64,000 nt of DNA. It comes from Symploca sp. SIO1C2 (GTDB lineage: Bacteria; Cyanobacteriota; Cyanobacteriia; Cyanobacteriales; Coleofasciculaceae). Positions within the stretch are counted from its first letter, which is position 1. Every line of letters begins with the position of its first letter. Positions 29,587 to 37,917 of this stretch are shown in pieces. The notes under the pieces are model-generated. The model ran no database searches, was not told where the DNA came from, and saw only the letters and a program-made list of their open reading frames with translations. The stretch is taken from contig JAAHFP010000004.1 in NCBI GenBank assembly GCA_010672925.1, positions 221,848 to 285,847 of the forward strand. Direction: 5' to 3'. A program made the position numbers and the translations under genes.

Positions 29587-30534
29587 ATGAACCACGAAGG
29601 CACAAAGGACACAAAGGAATTTACTCAAAAGTCCCAGCGGGAACGCCTTGACCGCTATGTTGTACAACAAATGCCCAATCTCTCTCGCTCCCGCATCCAA
29701 CAGTTAATTGAGCAAGGAAATGTGCAACTCAATGATACAGTGTGCACCTCCAAAAAAGCTATGGTGCAACCTGGGGATAGGGTTTCTGTCATAATTCCTG
29801 AAGCTAAGCCTCTCGACTTGCAACCGGAAGCCATACCTTTAGACATTCTCTACGAAGATGATGCTCTGATCATTGTCAATAAACCTGCTGGCTTAGTGGT
29901 TCACCCAGCACCGGGTCATGAAAGAGGCACTTTGGTTAATGCTTTGTTGGCTCACTGCTCTGATCTCGCTGGCATTGGTGGAGTACAACGTCCCGGTATA
30001 GTTCACCGCTTGGACAAAGATACCACAGGAGCGATCGCGATCGCGAAAACAGACCAAGCTCATCAACATCTACAAGCTCAACTTGCCGCTAAAACTGCCC
30101 GCAGACAATATCTTGGTATTGTCTACGGTGCTCCACCCACTACTAGTGGTACAATTAATCAACCAATTGGGCGTCATCCTCTAGAGCGTAAAAAAATGGC
30201 TGTTGTGCCAGTAGAAAAGGGAGGACGTACTGCGGTTACCCATTGGCAAGTTAAAGAAAGACTAGGCAACTACACCTTAATGCATTTTCAACTAGAAACT
30301 GGTCGTACCCACCAGATTCGAGTTCACAGTGCTTATATCCGACATCCTCTAATTGGTGACCCTGTTTATAGTAGTGGTCGTTCCTTAGGTGTTAATCTAC
30401 CAGGACAGGCACTCCATGCTTGGAGACTCTCCTTGCAGCATCCTTTATCTGATGAATGGCTGGAGTTTCTTGCTCCTCCACCTCCAGTTTTCACCACCCT
30501 CTTAGATGTGTTAAAGCGTCGTGCTTTAAACTAG
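29587..30534 (+). CDS. RluA/RluD-family 23S rRNA pseudouridine synthase
   Basis: A 315-residue protein. An S4 RNA-binding domain (about 17-80) is followed by the catalytic domain with the motif HRLDKDTTG; Asp143 is the expected catalytic residue. The family isomerises uridines in 23S rRNA (RluD targets helix 69). The first 15 codons derive from an ACAAAGGACACAAAGG-type repeat also seen near 11108 and 36601, so the natural start may differ. The stop codon TAG is part of the ACTAGT that begins a mobile repeat, so the last residues may have been reset by that insertion. Confidence 0.92.
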   Translation: MNHEGTKDTKEFTQKSQRERLDRYVVQQMPNLSRSRIQQLIEQGNVQLNDTVCTSKKAMVQPGDRVSVIIPEAKPLDLQPEAIPLDILYEDDALIIVNKPAGLVVHPAPGHERGTLVNALLAHCSDLAGIGGVQRPGIVHRLDKDTTGAIAIAKTDQAHQHLQAQLAAKTARRQYLGIVYGAPPTTSGTINQPIGRHPLERKKMAVVPVEKGGRTAVTHWQVKERLGNYTLMHFQLETGRTHQIRVHSAYIRHPLIGDPVYSSGRSLGVNLPGQALHAWRLSLQHPLSDEWLEFLAPPPPVFTTLLDVLKRRALN

Positions 30535-30635
30535 TACCGGTGTGTGGAATTAAGAATTAAGAATTAAGAATGCTTATAGGGTAAGAATTATATCGATATC
30601 CAGCTGGTGGATTGTTTCCGCCGCGTTGCACTAGT
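30530..30635 (+). repeat. ACTAGT-family MITE, full copy (106 bp)
   Basis: Bounded by ACTAGT at both ends with imperfect inverted repeats (ACTAGTACCGGTGTG on the left, CCGCCGCGTTGCACTAGT on the right). It contains an AATTAAG heptamer array and the core TTATAGGGTAAG, then CAGCTGGTGG. Its left ACTAGT supplies the stop codon of the pseudouridine synthase gene. Confidence 0.85.
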
Positions 30636-30769
30636 GCAACCTCTAGAAAAGTTTACTCAAAAAGTATTTTTTCCTCCTGACTTGAAAGAGATGTTGGGAC
30701 GGGGAGACGGGGAGACGCGGAGAAAGGGATTTTCATGCATGGTGGTGAAAAAATTTTTTTCATTATGAC

Positions 30770-30835
30770 TGCCTTCTGACTTCTGACTCCTGCCTTCTGC
30801 CTCCTGCCTCCTGCCTTCTGCCTCCTGCCTTCTAT
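30770..30835. repeat. Heptamer array (CCTTCTG / CCTCCTG)
   Basis: About nine units ending at the GT32-like start codon. The same unit forms part of the predicted N-terminus of TpsB at 53408-53443. Confidence 0.85.
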
Positions 30836-30836
30836 T

Positions 30837-31766
30837 ATGTTAACCAACAAAATCATTCATCAAACCTGGAAAACCAACAATATACCCAAGGAATATGCTG
30901 ACTTGGCAAAAAGCGTTAAAAGCCATAATCCCGAATATGAATATCGACTGTGGACTGATGAAGATAATCGAAATTTGATTAAAAAGACCTACCCTTGGTT
31001 TCTCAACACCTACGACTCTTACAAGCATGGCATAGAAAGAGCAGATGCCATCCGTTATTTTATCCTCTATACCTACGGAGGAGTTTACATAGACCTTGAT
31101 ATGGAATGCCTGAAACCAATTGATAGTCTTTTGGTAGGGGGTGAAATATTTTTATCCCTAGAAGCGGGACCATCCATCAAAAATCAAGTTGTCAGCAATG
31201 CCTTTATGGCAGCTAATCAAGGAAATCTTTTCTTTTACCATATTATAAGCAATCTAGAGTCTTTTAAAGAAGAAGATATTACGTTTAGTGATGTTTTTCA
31301 AAATACGGGACCAGATATGGTAACTGAACAGTATTTACAACAAAGGGATAAGTTTAAGTTCCGTATTATTCGGTTAAATGAAATCTGTCCTAAAAAAATG
31401 ATTAATCAACATCCCAAGTTAAAAGAATTTACCCTAGCAGAGATTCGCCAACAACAGCGCTTATATCTGATTCACCATAATACAGAGTCTTGGAATATCC
31501 AAGTCAAATATCCAGAGACAGAGATAGAAGGTTATCAGTTGTATAAGTTGCATGATATTAATGGCTATGATATCGATTATGTTGAATATACTGACGATAC
31601 ATACGATAAAATCATTGCTAAATGTAATCAAAACCCTCAAGCAATTGGTTTTAATTATAATGGCTACATTAAAGGGATAGGCGGGAAACTAGAAAAAGTA
31701 GCAAGTGAAAATTTTTGGCTAAAGGAAGGTATCGAACCTTGGATATGTATGAAAATTAAGAATTAA
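30837..31766 (+). CDS. GT32/OCH1-like glycosyltransferase (DXD sugar-binding)
   Basis: A 309-residue protein. The N-terminal block IIHQTWKTNNIP, then YEYRLWTDEDN, and the core ERADAIRYFILYTYGGVYIDLDMECLKP match the DXD glycosyltransferase family related to Och1/GT32; DLD is the metal/nucleotide-sugar motif. It likely transfers a hexose onto a glycan. Its last residues (KIKN) and stop codon are formed by the AATTAAG heptamer array, so the original C-terminus may have been longer. It is the first gene of a co-oriented glycan cluster and has no clear ribosome-binding site, since a repeat abuts its ATG. Confidence 0.85.
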   Translation: MLTNKIIHQTWKTNNIPKEYADLAKSVKSHNPEYEYRLWTDEDNRNLIKKTYPWFLNTYDSYKHGIERADAIRYFILYTYGGVYIDLDMECLKPIDSLLVGGEIFLSLEAGPSIKNQVVSNAFMAANQGNLFFYHIISNLESFKEEDITFSDVFQNTGPDMVTEQYLQQRDKFKFRIIRLNEICPKKMINQHPKLKEFTLAEIRQQQRLYLIHHNTESWNIQVKYPETEIEGYQLYKLHDINGYDIDYVEYTDDTYDKIIAKCNQNPQAIGFNYNGYIKGIGGKLEKVASENFWLKEGIEPWICMKIKN

Positions 31767-32040
31767 GAATTAAGAATTAAGAATTAAGAATTAAGAATTA
31801 AGAATTAAGAATTAAGAATTAAAAAAATACTCGCTCAAACAATGGCAAACAAAAAAGATATTCAAGAAAGAATGTTGAAAACAATTCTTAATGGTTCTTG
31901 TGGAGGGAATTATGCTAAGCTAATATAAAATAAACAGCAAAGTACTTGCCCTAGTGAAACATCTTGCTATTTCATGAATTGAAGAGTTTACTACAACCAG
32001 TCTAAAATATCATTCTTAATTCTTAATTCTTAATTCTCCA
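31752..32040. repeat. Heptamer arrays and short degenerate stretch between glycan genes
   Basis: AATTAAG x about 10 at 31752-31820, and AATTCTT units at 32009-32038 ending at the next start codon. Between them an open frame of 28 codons (ATG 31842 to TAA 31928, MANKKDIQERMLKTILNG) has no recognisable homology; it may be a gene fragment or a small peptide. Confidence 0.75.
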
Positions 32041-32799
32041 GTGTTTATTATTACGGCAGCCAATTCACCTTACTTCTGGGGATTGGAGAACTTAGTCGGC
32101 TCAATACATTTTTGGGCACCAGAACAGCAAATTATTATTTATAACCTTGGTTTAAACCAAGACTTAATTGAAGAGATCAATACTTGGAAGAATACATCTA
32201 TAGTTAATCGCTTTCTACCCAAGAATGTACCAGAACATTGTAAGGTGATTCATTATTATGCTTGGAAACCCTTGGCTATCTATCATGCCATTCATCATCA
32301 CCAATCATTATTGTGGGTAGATGCCGGTTCAGACTTTCGGGCACCTTTAACCACACTTCAAAGTCATCTTGAACAAGACGGACACCTTTTTGTTCAGGGA
32401 CAAGACCTTGATATGACCTTAATGTCTCATGATGGTTGCTATGAAGCAATGGGCACTAAAAAAGCATATTTCCAAGGGAAACAGCATTTTGCCGGAAACC
32501 TACAGGGATATGTACAAAATGGGAAAGCTCATAAGCTAATTCTGGAACCGCTATATAGGAATGCTTTGAATCGGGACTGCATTGCACCCCCAGGCAGTAA
32601 CCTAACTAATCACCGCTTTGATCAAACAGTTTTATCTATTTTAATTTATCAGTCCGAACTTTCTGTAGTACCCCGTACCAATTTACTTTCTGCTCATAGA
32701 CAGGAGTTGCATCCTGAGCCTGAGCAACCGAGTTCAGCAACTGTTTATACAGCACGGTGTTCTTCAGAGGAATATGTCGATAAAATTCTTGAGTCTTGA
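32041..32799 (+). CDS. DUF1647-like putative glycosyltransferase
   Basis: A 252-residue protein starting with GTG. The start FIITAANSPYFWGLENLVGS and the LLWVDAGSDFR block, where the D-A-G-S-D acidic pair sits where DXD would be, resemble GT-A-like DUF1647 proteins. Its stop codon lies 2 bp before the downstream epimerase ATG, so they are probably co-transcribed. The C-terminus (HPEPEQPSSATVY onward) is poorly conserved. The assignment is by pattern only; the donor sugar is unknown. Confidence 0.55.
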   Translation: MFIITAANSPYFWGLENLVGSIHFWAPEQQIIIYNLGLNQDLIEEINTWKNTSIVNRFLPKNVPEHCKVIHYYAWKPLAIYHAIHHHQSLLWVDAGSDFRAPLTTLQSHLEQDGHLFVQGQDLDMTLMSHDGCYEAMGTKKAYFQGKQHFAGNLQGYVQNGKAHKLILEPLYRNALNRDCIAPPGSNLTNHRFDQTVLSILIYQSELSVVPRTNLLSAHRQELHPEPEQPSSATVYTARCSSEEYVDKILES

Positions 32800-32801
32800 T
32801 A

Positions 32802-33875
32802 ATGAATACAGTCACAGAAAAACCCTATGTCTTGGTTACAGGTGCTGGCGGCTTTATTGGTGGACATTTGGTATCGAAACTAGCACATATGTATGGTGCT
32901 AATCAAATTAGAGCTGTTGATATTAAACCCTTGGAGCAATGGAAACAAATCTTCGAGGGTGTTGATAATGTTGTAGCAGATCTTCAACAAATTGACGAAT
33001 GTCACAAGATTTGTGAAGGTGCAAATTTTGTATATAACCTAGCATCAGATATGGGAGGAATCGGCTTCATTGAAACCAATAAAGCCTTGTGTATGCTCTC
33101 TGTACTAATTAATACCAATATGCTCTTAGCCTCAAGAGACGCCAAGGTTAGCAGGTACTTTTTCTCAAGTTCCGCTTGCGTATATAATACTCAAAAACAG
33201 CAAGAATTCCAATTATCCCCTCTCTCGGAAGAAGATGCCTATCCAGCGATGCCAGAGGATGGCTACGGTTGGGAGAAACTATTTTCTGAGAGAATGTGTA
33301 GACATTTCAGGGAAGATTTTGGGTTAGCAACTAGGGTAGCTCGATTTCATAATGTTTATGGCCCATTTTGTACTTGGCGAGGAGGAAGAGATAAAGCTCC
33401 AGCGGCAACTTGTAGAAAGGTGATTGAAGCCAAAGTTAAGCAAACCAAAGAAATCGAAATTTGGGGAGATGGTAATCAAACGAGAAGCTTTATGTATATT
33501 GATGATTGCATCGAAGGTATCATTAAAATTAGTATGAGTGATATCGAGCAGCCGATAAATCTTGGCTCATCGGAACTGGTGACAATCAATCACTTGGTTG
33601 ACTTGGTGGAGGAAATCGCCGAAGTTAAACTAAAAAGACTTTATAATACCAATGCACCCAAGGGAGTAAAGGGCAGAAATAGCGATAACACCAAAATTCT
33701 TCAGTTATTGAATTGGGAGCCAAGTAGCCTACTCAAAGATGGAATTAGAGAAACTTATTCTTGGATTTACGAACAATATATTCAAACTAGTACAAGAAAG
33801 CAGGAGGCAGAACCCACCCCTAACCCCTCCAAGGAGGTGAACAGGAGTCAGGAGAAAATAATGCTTGTACAATAA
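32802..33875 (+). CDS. GDP-mannose 3,5-epimerase-like SDR
   Basis: About 357 residues from ATG 32802. The Rossmann motif VTGAGGFIGGH, a serine-rich SSACVYN block and catalytic YGWEK (Y-x-x-x-K), plus SDMGGIGFIETN, FHNVYGPFCTWRGGRDKAPA and WGDGNQTRSFMYIDD, closely track plant GDP-mannose 3,5-epimerase (GME), which makes GDP-L-galactose and GDP-L-gulose. The last about 25 residues (RKQEAEPTPNPSKE onward) are translated repeat sequence shared with the NRPS insertions, so the native C-terminus has been replaced. Next to a GT10-type transferase, an L-galactose- or L-fucose-containing glycan is a fair inference. Confidence 0.85.
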   Translation: MNTVTEKPYVLVTGAGGFIGGHLVSKLAHMYGANQIRAVDIKPLEQWKQIFEGVDNVVADLQQIDECHKICEGANFVYNLASDMGGIGFIETNKALCMLSVLINTNMLLASRDAKVSRYFFSSSACVYNTQKQQEFQLSPLSEEDAYPAMPEDGYGWEKLFSERMCRHFREDFGLATRVARFHNVYGPFCTWRGGRDKAPAATCRKVIEAKVKQTKEIEIWGDGNQTRSFMYIDDCIEGIIKISMSDIEQPINLGSSELVTINHLVDLVEEIAEVKLKRLYNTNAPKGVKGRNSDNTKILQLLNWEPSSLLKDGIRETYSWIYEQYIQTSTRKQEAEPTPNPSKEVNRSQEKIMLVQ

Positions 33876-33920
33876 GGGTTATAACTTTCTTTTACTAGTG
33901 AGCTATTTTGGCCATGCTGC

Positions 33921-34032
33921 ACTAGTACCGCTGCGCGGAATTCAAAATTCAAAATTCAAAATTCAAAATGTTATAGAGTAAGGATTTTAACAATTTCAAA
34001 CTGGTGGGTTATTTCCGCCACGCTGCACTAGT
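33921..34032 (+). repeat. ACTAGT-family MITE, full copy (112 bp)
   Basis: ACTAGTACCGCTGCGCGG, a TTCAAAA heptamer array, TTATAGAGTAAGGATT, then CAAACTGGTGGGTTATTTCC and GCACTAGT. A further ACTAGT-bounded half copy directly precedes it (33895-33926). Confidence 0.88.
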
Positions 34033-34106
34033 AATCTTCTCAATTCTCAATTCTCAATTCTTAATTCTTAATTCTTAATTCCCAAAAACCTAACACCTAA
34101 CTAAAT

Positions 34107-35117
34107 ATGCCTGATTCCCACGTTCCTCAATGGTCATTCCCTCAAGATTTGGTTAAAACTGAACTTACAGTAGTAGCCTGTACAAACCACTACTTTGGCG
34201 ACGACTATATCCAACCCTTTGAAGTACCAGCAGAATGGGGAACATCTATTTCCTGTAACTTTACAAATGATCTGTCTTTAGCTGGGGAAGCAGATGCCCT
34301 TTGGTTTCATGCACCAACTACTACTCGTATACCCAAACAGAAGAAACCAGGGCAACCCTGGATCATGATGTCGATGGAAAGTGATGGGAATTATCCCTTA
34401 CTCAAGAATCAAAAGTTCCTCGATCTTTTCGATATTTACATGACCTATCGATTGGATTCCGATATCCCTACTCTTTATCCCAATTGGAAACAGTACGGTG
34501 ATTTTATGAACCCTCCGCTACCCACTAAAGTGAAAGGCAGTCATTCTGCCTTGGCAGCTTATATCGCCTCTAACCCTGTGCCACATCGGGATGAATATGC
34601 TCAACAGTTGTTTGAATATATTCCAGTAGACTCGTTGGGTAAATGCTTGAATAATAAAACCGTTCCCGACTTTATTACTGGTGACCATATCTGGGCAAGA
34701 GGAGGTTTTCATTCTATTCTAGATATTTTGCCCCATTACAAGTTCTATCTTGCTTTTGAAAATTCCCTTACCACTGATTATGTTACCGAGCGCGTTTTTC
34801 ATGCATTAGTAGCAGGCTCTGTTCCCATTTATTATGGAGCAGATAACGTTAAGGAATTTTTGCCCGCAGATAATGCTGCAATCAATATAGCTGACTTCGA
34901 CAGTCCCAAGGAATTGGCAGAATATTTGTTATACCTTGATCAAAATGATGAAGCTTATGAACAACACCTAGCTTGGAAAACCCAGGGCTATTCTGAGAGC
35001 TTCAAGAGGCTGCTAGATATTAGCGATATTGAACCACGTTACCGCATGGCGGTAAAATTAGCTCACAATTGTTCTAGGGATTGTAACTGTGGTGGAAGGA
35101 TTAGAATTAAGAATTAA
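34107..35117 (+). CDS. GT10-family (alpha-1,3-fucosyltransferase-like) glycosyltransferase
   Basis: A 336-residue protein with the GT10 signature YKFYLAFENSLTTDYVTERV, then ALVAGSVPIYYGADN, and the upstream MSMESDGNYP (the usual E-S-P/D-N acceptor-domain motif). GT10 enzymes transfer L-fucose from GDP-fucose. With a GME-like epimerase two genes upstream, GDP-L-galactose is an alternative donor (inference). The final residues RIKN and stop codon come from the AATTAAG array, so the C-terminal tail has probably been truncated. Preceded by the ACTAGT element and TTCTCAA heptamers. Confidence 0.88.
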   Translation: MPDSHVPQWSFPQDLVKTELTVVACTNHYFGDDYIQPFEVPAEWGTSISCNFTNDLSLAGEADALWFHAPTTTRIPKQKKPGQPWIMMSMESDGNYPLLKNQKFLDLFDIYMTYRLDSDIPTLYPNWKQYGDFMNPPLPTKVKGSHSALAAYIASNPVPHRDEYAQQLFEYIPVDSLGKCLNNKTVPDFITGDHIWARGGFHSILDILPHYKFYLAFENSLTTDYVTERVFHALVAGSVPIYYGADNVKEFLPADNAAINIADFDSPKELAEYLLYLDQNDEAYEQHLAWKTQGYSESFKRLLDISDIEPRYRMAVKLAHNCSRDCNCGGRIRIKN

Positions 35118-35298
35118 GAATTAAGAATTAAGAATTAAGAATTAAGAATTAAGAGTTTTTGAATAAACAATCAATTTTTGGACTACAATCTTTAAACAGC
35201 CAAAATTGCAAAATTTATTTGTGGTGAAGTTACCACACTTAATCATGGATAGATATTTCTTTCTACATTCTTAATTCTACATTATTAATTCTTAATTG
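35102..35298. repeat. Heptamer arrays flanking a short gene-free spacer
   Basis: AATTAAG x about 7 (35102-35152) and a shorter ATTCTTAATT-type run near 35264-35298 lie at the convergent ends of the GT10 and UGT-like genes. Confidence 0.8.
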
Positions 35299-35302
35299 CA
35301 TA

Positions 35303-36544
35303 TCACAACCAACTCTCAATTAAGTTACAAGCCATTTCCAGTCCGGTTTCTTGCTGAATTTTGCTACTTAGTGTTTCTGCTCGCTGCTTGTAGTCAGGGG
35401 TCAAAACTTTTTCTTGCAACACTCTAGTAACTTCCTCAACACGCAAGTGCATAGGATGCATCGCTGCTCCAATACCATGTAAAACAATCTGTTTAGCATT
35501 GAAAAACTGATCGTTACCATAGGGTTCCACCAACATGGGACATCCATTGCGGAGAGCACGGGCAGTTGTACCAATGCCACCATGATGAATAAGAGCTGCA
35601 GCACGAGCAAAAAGCCAGTCTTGAGGCATAAATCCGGCAAACATCACTTGATCGCGATCGCAATTTGGGGGTAAATGTTCTTGATTAAAATCAGCCCACC
35701 CTTGTTGAATTAAGATAGGATGTCCTAAGTTAGCTGCCGCAAGAACATGTACTTCGACAACGGAACGGGAATCCTCCAAAGGCTGACTGCTAAAGGAAAG
35801 CACCAATGGCTTTGGCTCTTGCTCCATAAATTCCCGTAAATTGGACTCTGGCTGCCAACTACTCCACTCCGGGGCTTCATAAAACCAGAAGCCCGTTTGC
35901 ACTGCCTGGGAATATTCTACTGTCGGTTGACTAAAATGAGCACTGGATGCCAGGATTAAGCGATCGCACCGATGATATTGGCCCAACTGTTCACTGGTTA
36001 GTTCTGCTAGATCTAGAGACAGGCGCATTTGCTGTACCATTTGACGCATCTGCTCACCAAGGGATGGTTCCTTAGCATCAGTTTCCGTGTGGGATGTTTT
36101 GGATTGCTTCCGTTTCAGGCAATGCAAACTAGGTGTAACTGATGCCGAGATCCAGGGAATACCCAGTTTTTCGTGAGCAATCGCAGCTACTAGATCTTGT
36201 TGGGGTGTTGAGATTAACAAGTCAGCTTCTCGACAGGCTGCTAAGATAGCAGGTACACCTTCCACGAGATGTTCCCAAAACATTTCACTGATCTCTTCAT
36301 CTTTTGATTCCCGGTTACCGCTTAAGTGATTCCATGATTGGGGGTCTTCTTGCGCTTCTTCCTGCCCTATCGGTAAACGACCATGAGAAACTACTTCTAA
36401 TCCAGCTTTGAGAGCATAGGGGTGCATTGGTTCCCCAATTGCCATTAATATCCGATACCCCCTCTCTTTGAGAGCTTGCCCTAAGGCAACTAGAGGTAAA
36501 TTATCTCCTAAAGTTCCATGACTGGTAATAACAATGGCTACCAT
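35303..36544 (-). CDS. UGT/MGT-like glycosyltransferase (GT1 family)
   Basis: About 413 residues from Met at 36544 (MVAIVITSHGTLGDNLPLVA), preferred over the start at 36604 because the GT-B fold begins there. The C-terminal nucleotide-sugar signature HHGGIGTTARALRNGCPMLV, then EPYGNDQFFNA, is typical of UDP-sugar-dependent transferases that glycosylate lipids, sterols or secondary metabolites. It lies 140 bp downstream of, and co-directional with, the double-glycine small peptide gene, so it could glycosylate that peptide or belong to the glycan cluster facing it. Confidence 0.87.
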   Translation of the reverse strand: MVAIVITSHGTLGDNLPLVALGQALKERGYRILMAIGEPMHPYALKAGLEVVSHGRLPIGQEEAQEDPQSWNHLSGNRESKDEEISEMFWEHLVEGVPAILAACREADLLISTPQQDLVAAIAHEKLGIPWISASVTPSLHCLKRKQSKTSHTETDAKEPSLGEQMRQMVQQMRLSLDLAELTSEQLGQYHRCDRLILASSAHFSQPTVEYSQAVQTGFWFYEAPEWSSWQPESNLREFMEQEPKPLVLSFSSQPLEDSRSVVEVHVLAAANLGHPILIQQGWADFNQEHLPPNCDRDQVMFAGFMPQDWLFARAAALIHHGGIGTTARALRNGCPMLVEPYGNDQFFNAKQIVLHGIGAAMHPMHLRVEEVTRVLQEKVLTPDYKQRAETLSSKIQQETGLEMACNLIESWL

Positions 36545-36684
36545 ATTGGTAGAGATTGAGAGATTGTTCTCTAGCTTAAAAATTTGTAAGGATGAGTGAA
36601 CCACAGAGTCACAGAGTTCACAGAGCCAAGGATAATCAAGAAAGGGGGTTATAGAAAAGGTGTCAGTGTAAGGTAATTTGGCTA

Positions 36685-36897
36685 TTAGTCAGGTTTTTTG
36701 CCCTTCTTGTTCTTCTTGCCCTTCTTGCCCTTTTTGCCCTTCTTGCCGGGACCCCCACCACCGGAGCCATTCATACCAACACAAAATCCTCCATCAATCA
36801 TTTCAGCTTGCTGATCTGAAAGAAATTCCAAATCTTCTAGCTCTAGCTCTCCAAAGAAGGGAGCTGACTGCTCATTCTTCATAGATTCATCTGGCAT
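36685..36897 (-). CDS. Double-glycine-leader, Lys/Gly-rich small peptide (putative RiPP/bacteriocin precursor)
   Basis: A 70-residue protein. The first about 38 residues form an acidic leader, LELEDLEFLSDQQAEMIDGG, with the L-S-D spacing and GG end typical of peptides matured by C39-peptidase transporters. The remaining core starts FCVGMNGSGGGGPG and then is almost all GKK repeats, strongly cationic with one Cys. A GAGG ribosome-binding site precedes the ATG (GAGGTAACTCCT), and a TATAAT box lies upstream (complement of 36940-36945). The GKK part is a 9-bp DNA repeat, so it may have expanded like the non-coding nonamers. No C39 transporter is in the window. Confidence 0.6.
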   Translation of the reverse strand: MPDESMKNEQSAPFFGELELEDLEFLSDQQAEMIDGGFCVGMNGSGGGGPGKKGKKGKKGKKNKKGKKPD

Positions 36898-37023
36898 AGG
36901 AGTTACCTCACTCTATATGCAATATGTAATTCTGAAGAAATTATATCCACACTAGGTCTTCTCCTACGTAGAAATACGGAAACTTTATCGTAGCTTCACA
37001 TATATAGTAGTTGCCAAGGCAGT

Positions 37024-37200
37024 CCTTATGAGCGATCGCGTCGCTCACCGAAAGCGGCGGGAAGCCCATTCATTAAGGGATGGGAGGGATAGCCGCCCGC
37101 CGCTTGGTTGTTTGTTTTTTGTTTTTTGTTTTTTGACAAACAACTAACAACCAACAACAGATAACACGAAATCCCCCGTGCTTTAGCCGGGGGATGAGTT
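37024..37200 (+). mobile_element. IS200/IS605-like non-autonomous remnant with omega-RNA-like right end
   Basis: GAAATCCCCCGTGC, then CCGGGGGATG (stem 37171-37177 with 37189-37195) matches the IS605-type right-end hairpin. Upstream GCGGCGGGAAGCCC and GCCGCCCGCCGC form a further stem. No transposase ORF remains. A TTGTTTTTTG-type repeat lies inside. Confidence 0.55.
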
Positions 37201-37227
37201 AACACCATTTTGGCTGTGTCACGCCTC

Positions 37228-37317
37228 TACTGCAGCGGGCATGGAAATAACCCACCAGTTTGAGTCGATAGAATCCTTACTCTATAAGCATTCTCAATTC
37301 TTAATTCCGCGCAGCGA
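37228..37317 (-). repeat. ACTAGT-family element, degenerate copy on the minus strand
   Basis: GCAGCGGGCATGGAAATAAC, CCACCAGTTTGAG, AATCCTTACTCTATAAGCAT, then heptamers and TTCCGCGCAGCG. The order and sequence are the reverse complement of the 33921-34032 copy, with the terminal ACTAGT decayed. Confidence 0.75.
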
Positions 37318-37549
37318 TCGCGCCTTTGAATCTCAGTTCCAGTCAAGTTAAAAAATGTTAAGGGGACAATTGTAAACAAATATCACGCAAGTAAGTATCA
37401 GATTGAATTGTTTAGGTATAAATGAAGAACTAGAGCAAAAGTTTTTCCCAAACTCCTTGCCTAGTCATAAGAATTATTTGGTGCTCAATCGTGATTGTTT
37501 AGTTGTACTTTCTAGCTAAAAAATAAATTTTCTAGAAAGTAAAATAAAT
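37318..37549. other. Gene-free upstream region of the collar cluster
   Basis: AT-rich, with no ORF; likely holds the promoter of the DUF6916-like gene. I see no clear consensus sites. Confidence 0.45.
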
Positions 37550-37885
37550 ATGGTTTCGCAGAGATTAGAAATCGTGATTGAAAAGTTAAGTAATGCTCAG
37601 TTTGCTGAGTATTTAGGAGAGCCGTTTCAATTACATTTAGAGCCTGAACTTGCCCTGACTTTGGAGTTGATTGAGGTAACTCCATTAGGAAGGCGGAAGC
37701 TAGGCGAGGATGAGCAGTCGATACGGCAAGAACCGTTTTCTTTACTGTTTCGCGGCCCCCTAGAGATGGAGTTGCCACAACGAATTTATCCTCTAGAACA
37801 CAGTAAATTGGGCAGGTTAGATATTTTTCTAGTACCAGTCGCTCGCCAACAAGATGGAATGAGGTACGAAGCAATATTTACTTAG
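37550..37885 (+). CDS. DUF6916-like small protein
   Basis: A 111-residue protein. AEYLGEPFQLHLEP, LTLELIEVTPLG, EPFSLLFRGPLEMELPQRIY and HSKLGRLDIFLVPV fit a beta-rich family (DUF6916) commonly found beside tail-collar/MdpB proteins. Function unknown. It precedes, on the same strand, a GNAT and three collar genes, and I treat them as one functional neighbourhood although a 290-bp repeat-bearing gap follows. Confidence 0.7.
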   Translation: MVSQRLEIVIEKLSNAQFAEYLGEPFQLHLEPELALTLELIEVTPLGRRKLGEDEQSIRQEPFSLLFRGPLEMELPQRIYPLEHSKLGRLDIFLVPVARQQDGMRYEAIFT

Positions 37886-37917
37886 AGCTTGCTGCAATTT
37901 GTCCATTGGTTACCTGG

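Noticed and set aside
36545..36604. Twenty-residue N-terminal extension of the UGT-like gene
   Set aside because: The GT-B fold starts at Met 36544 (MVAIVITSHG).
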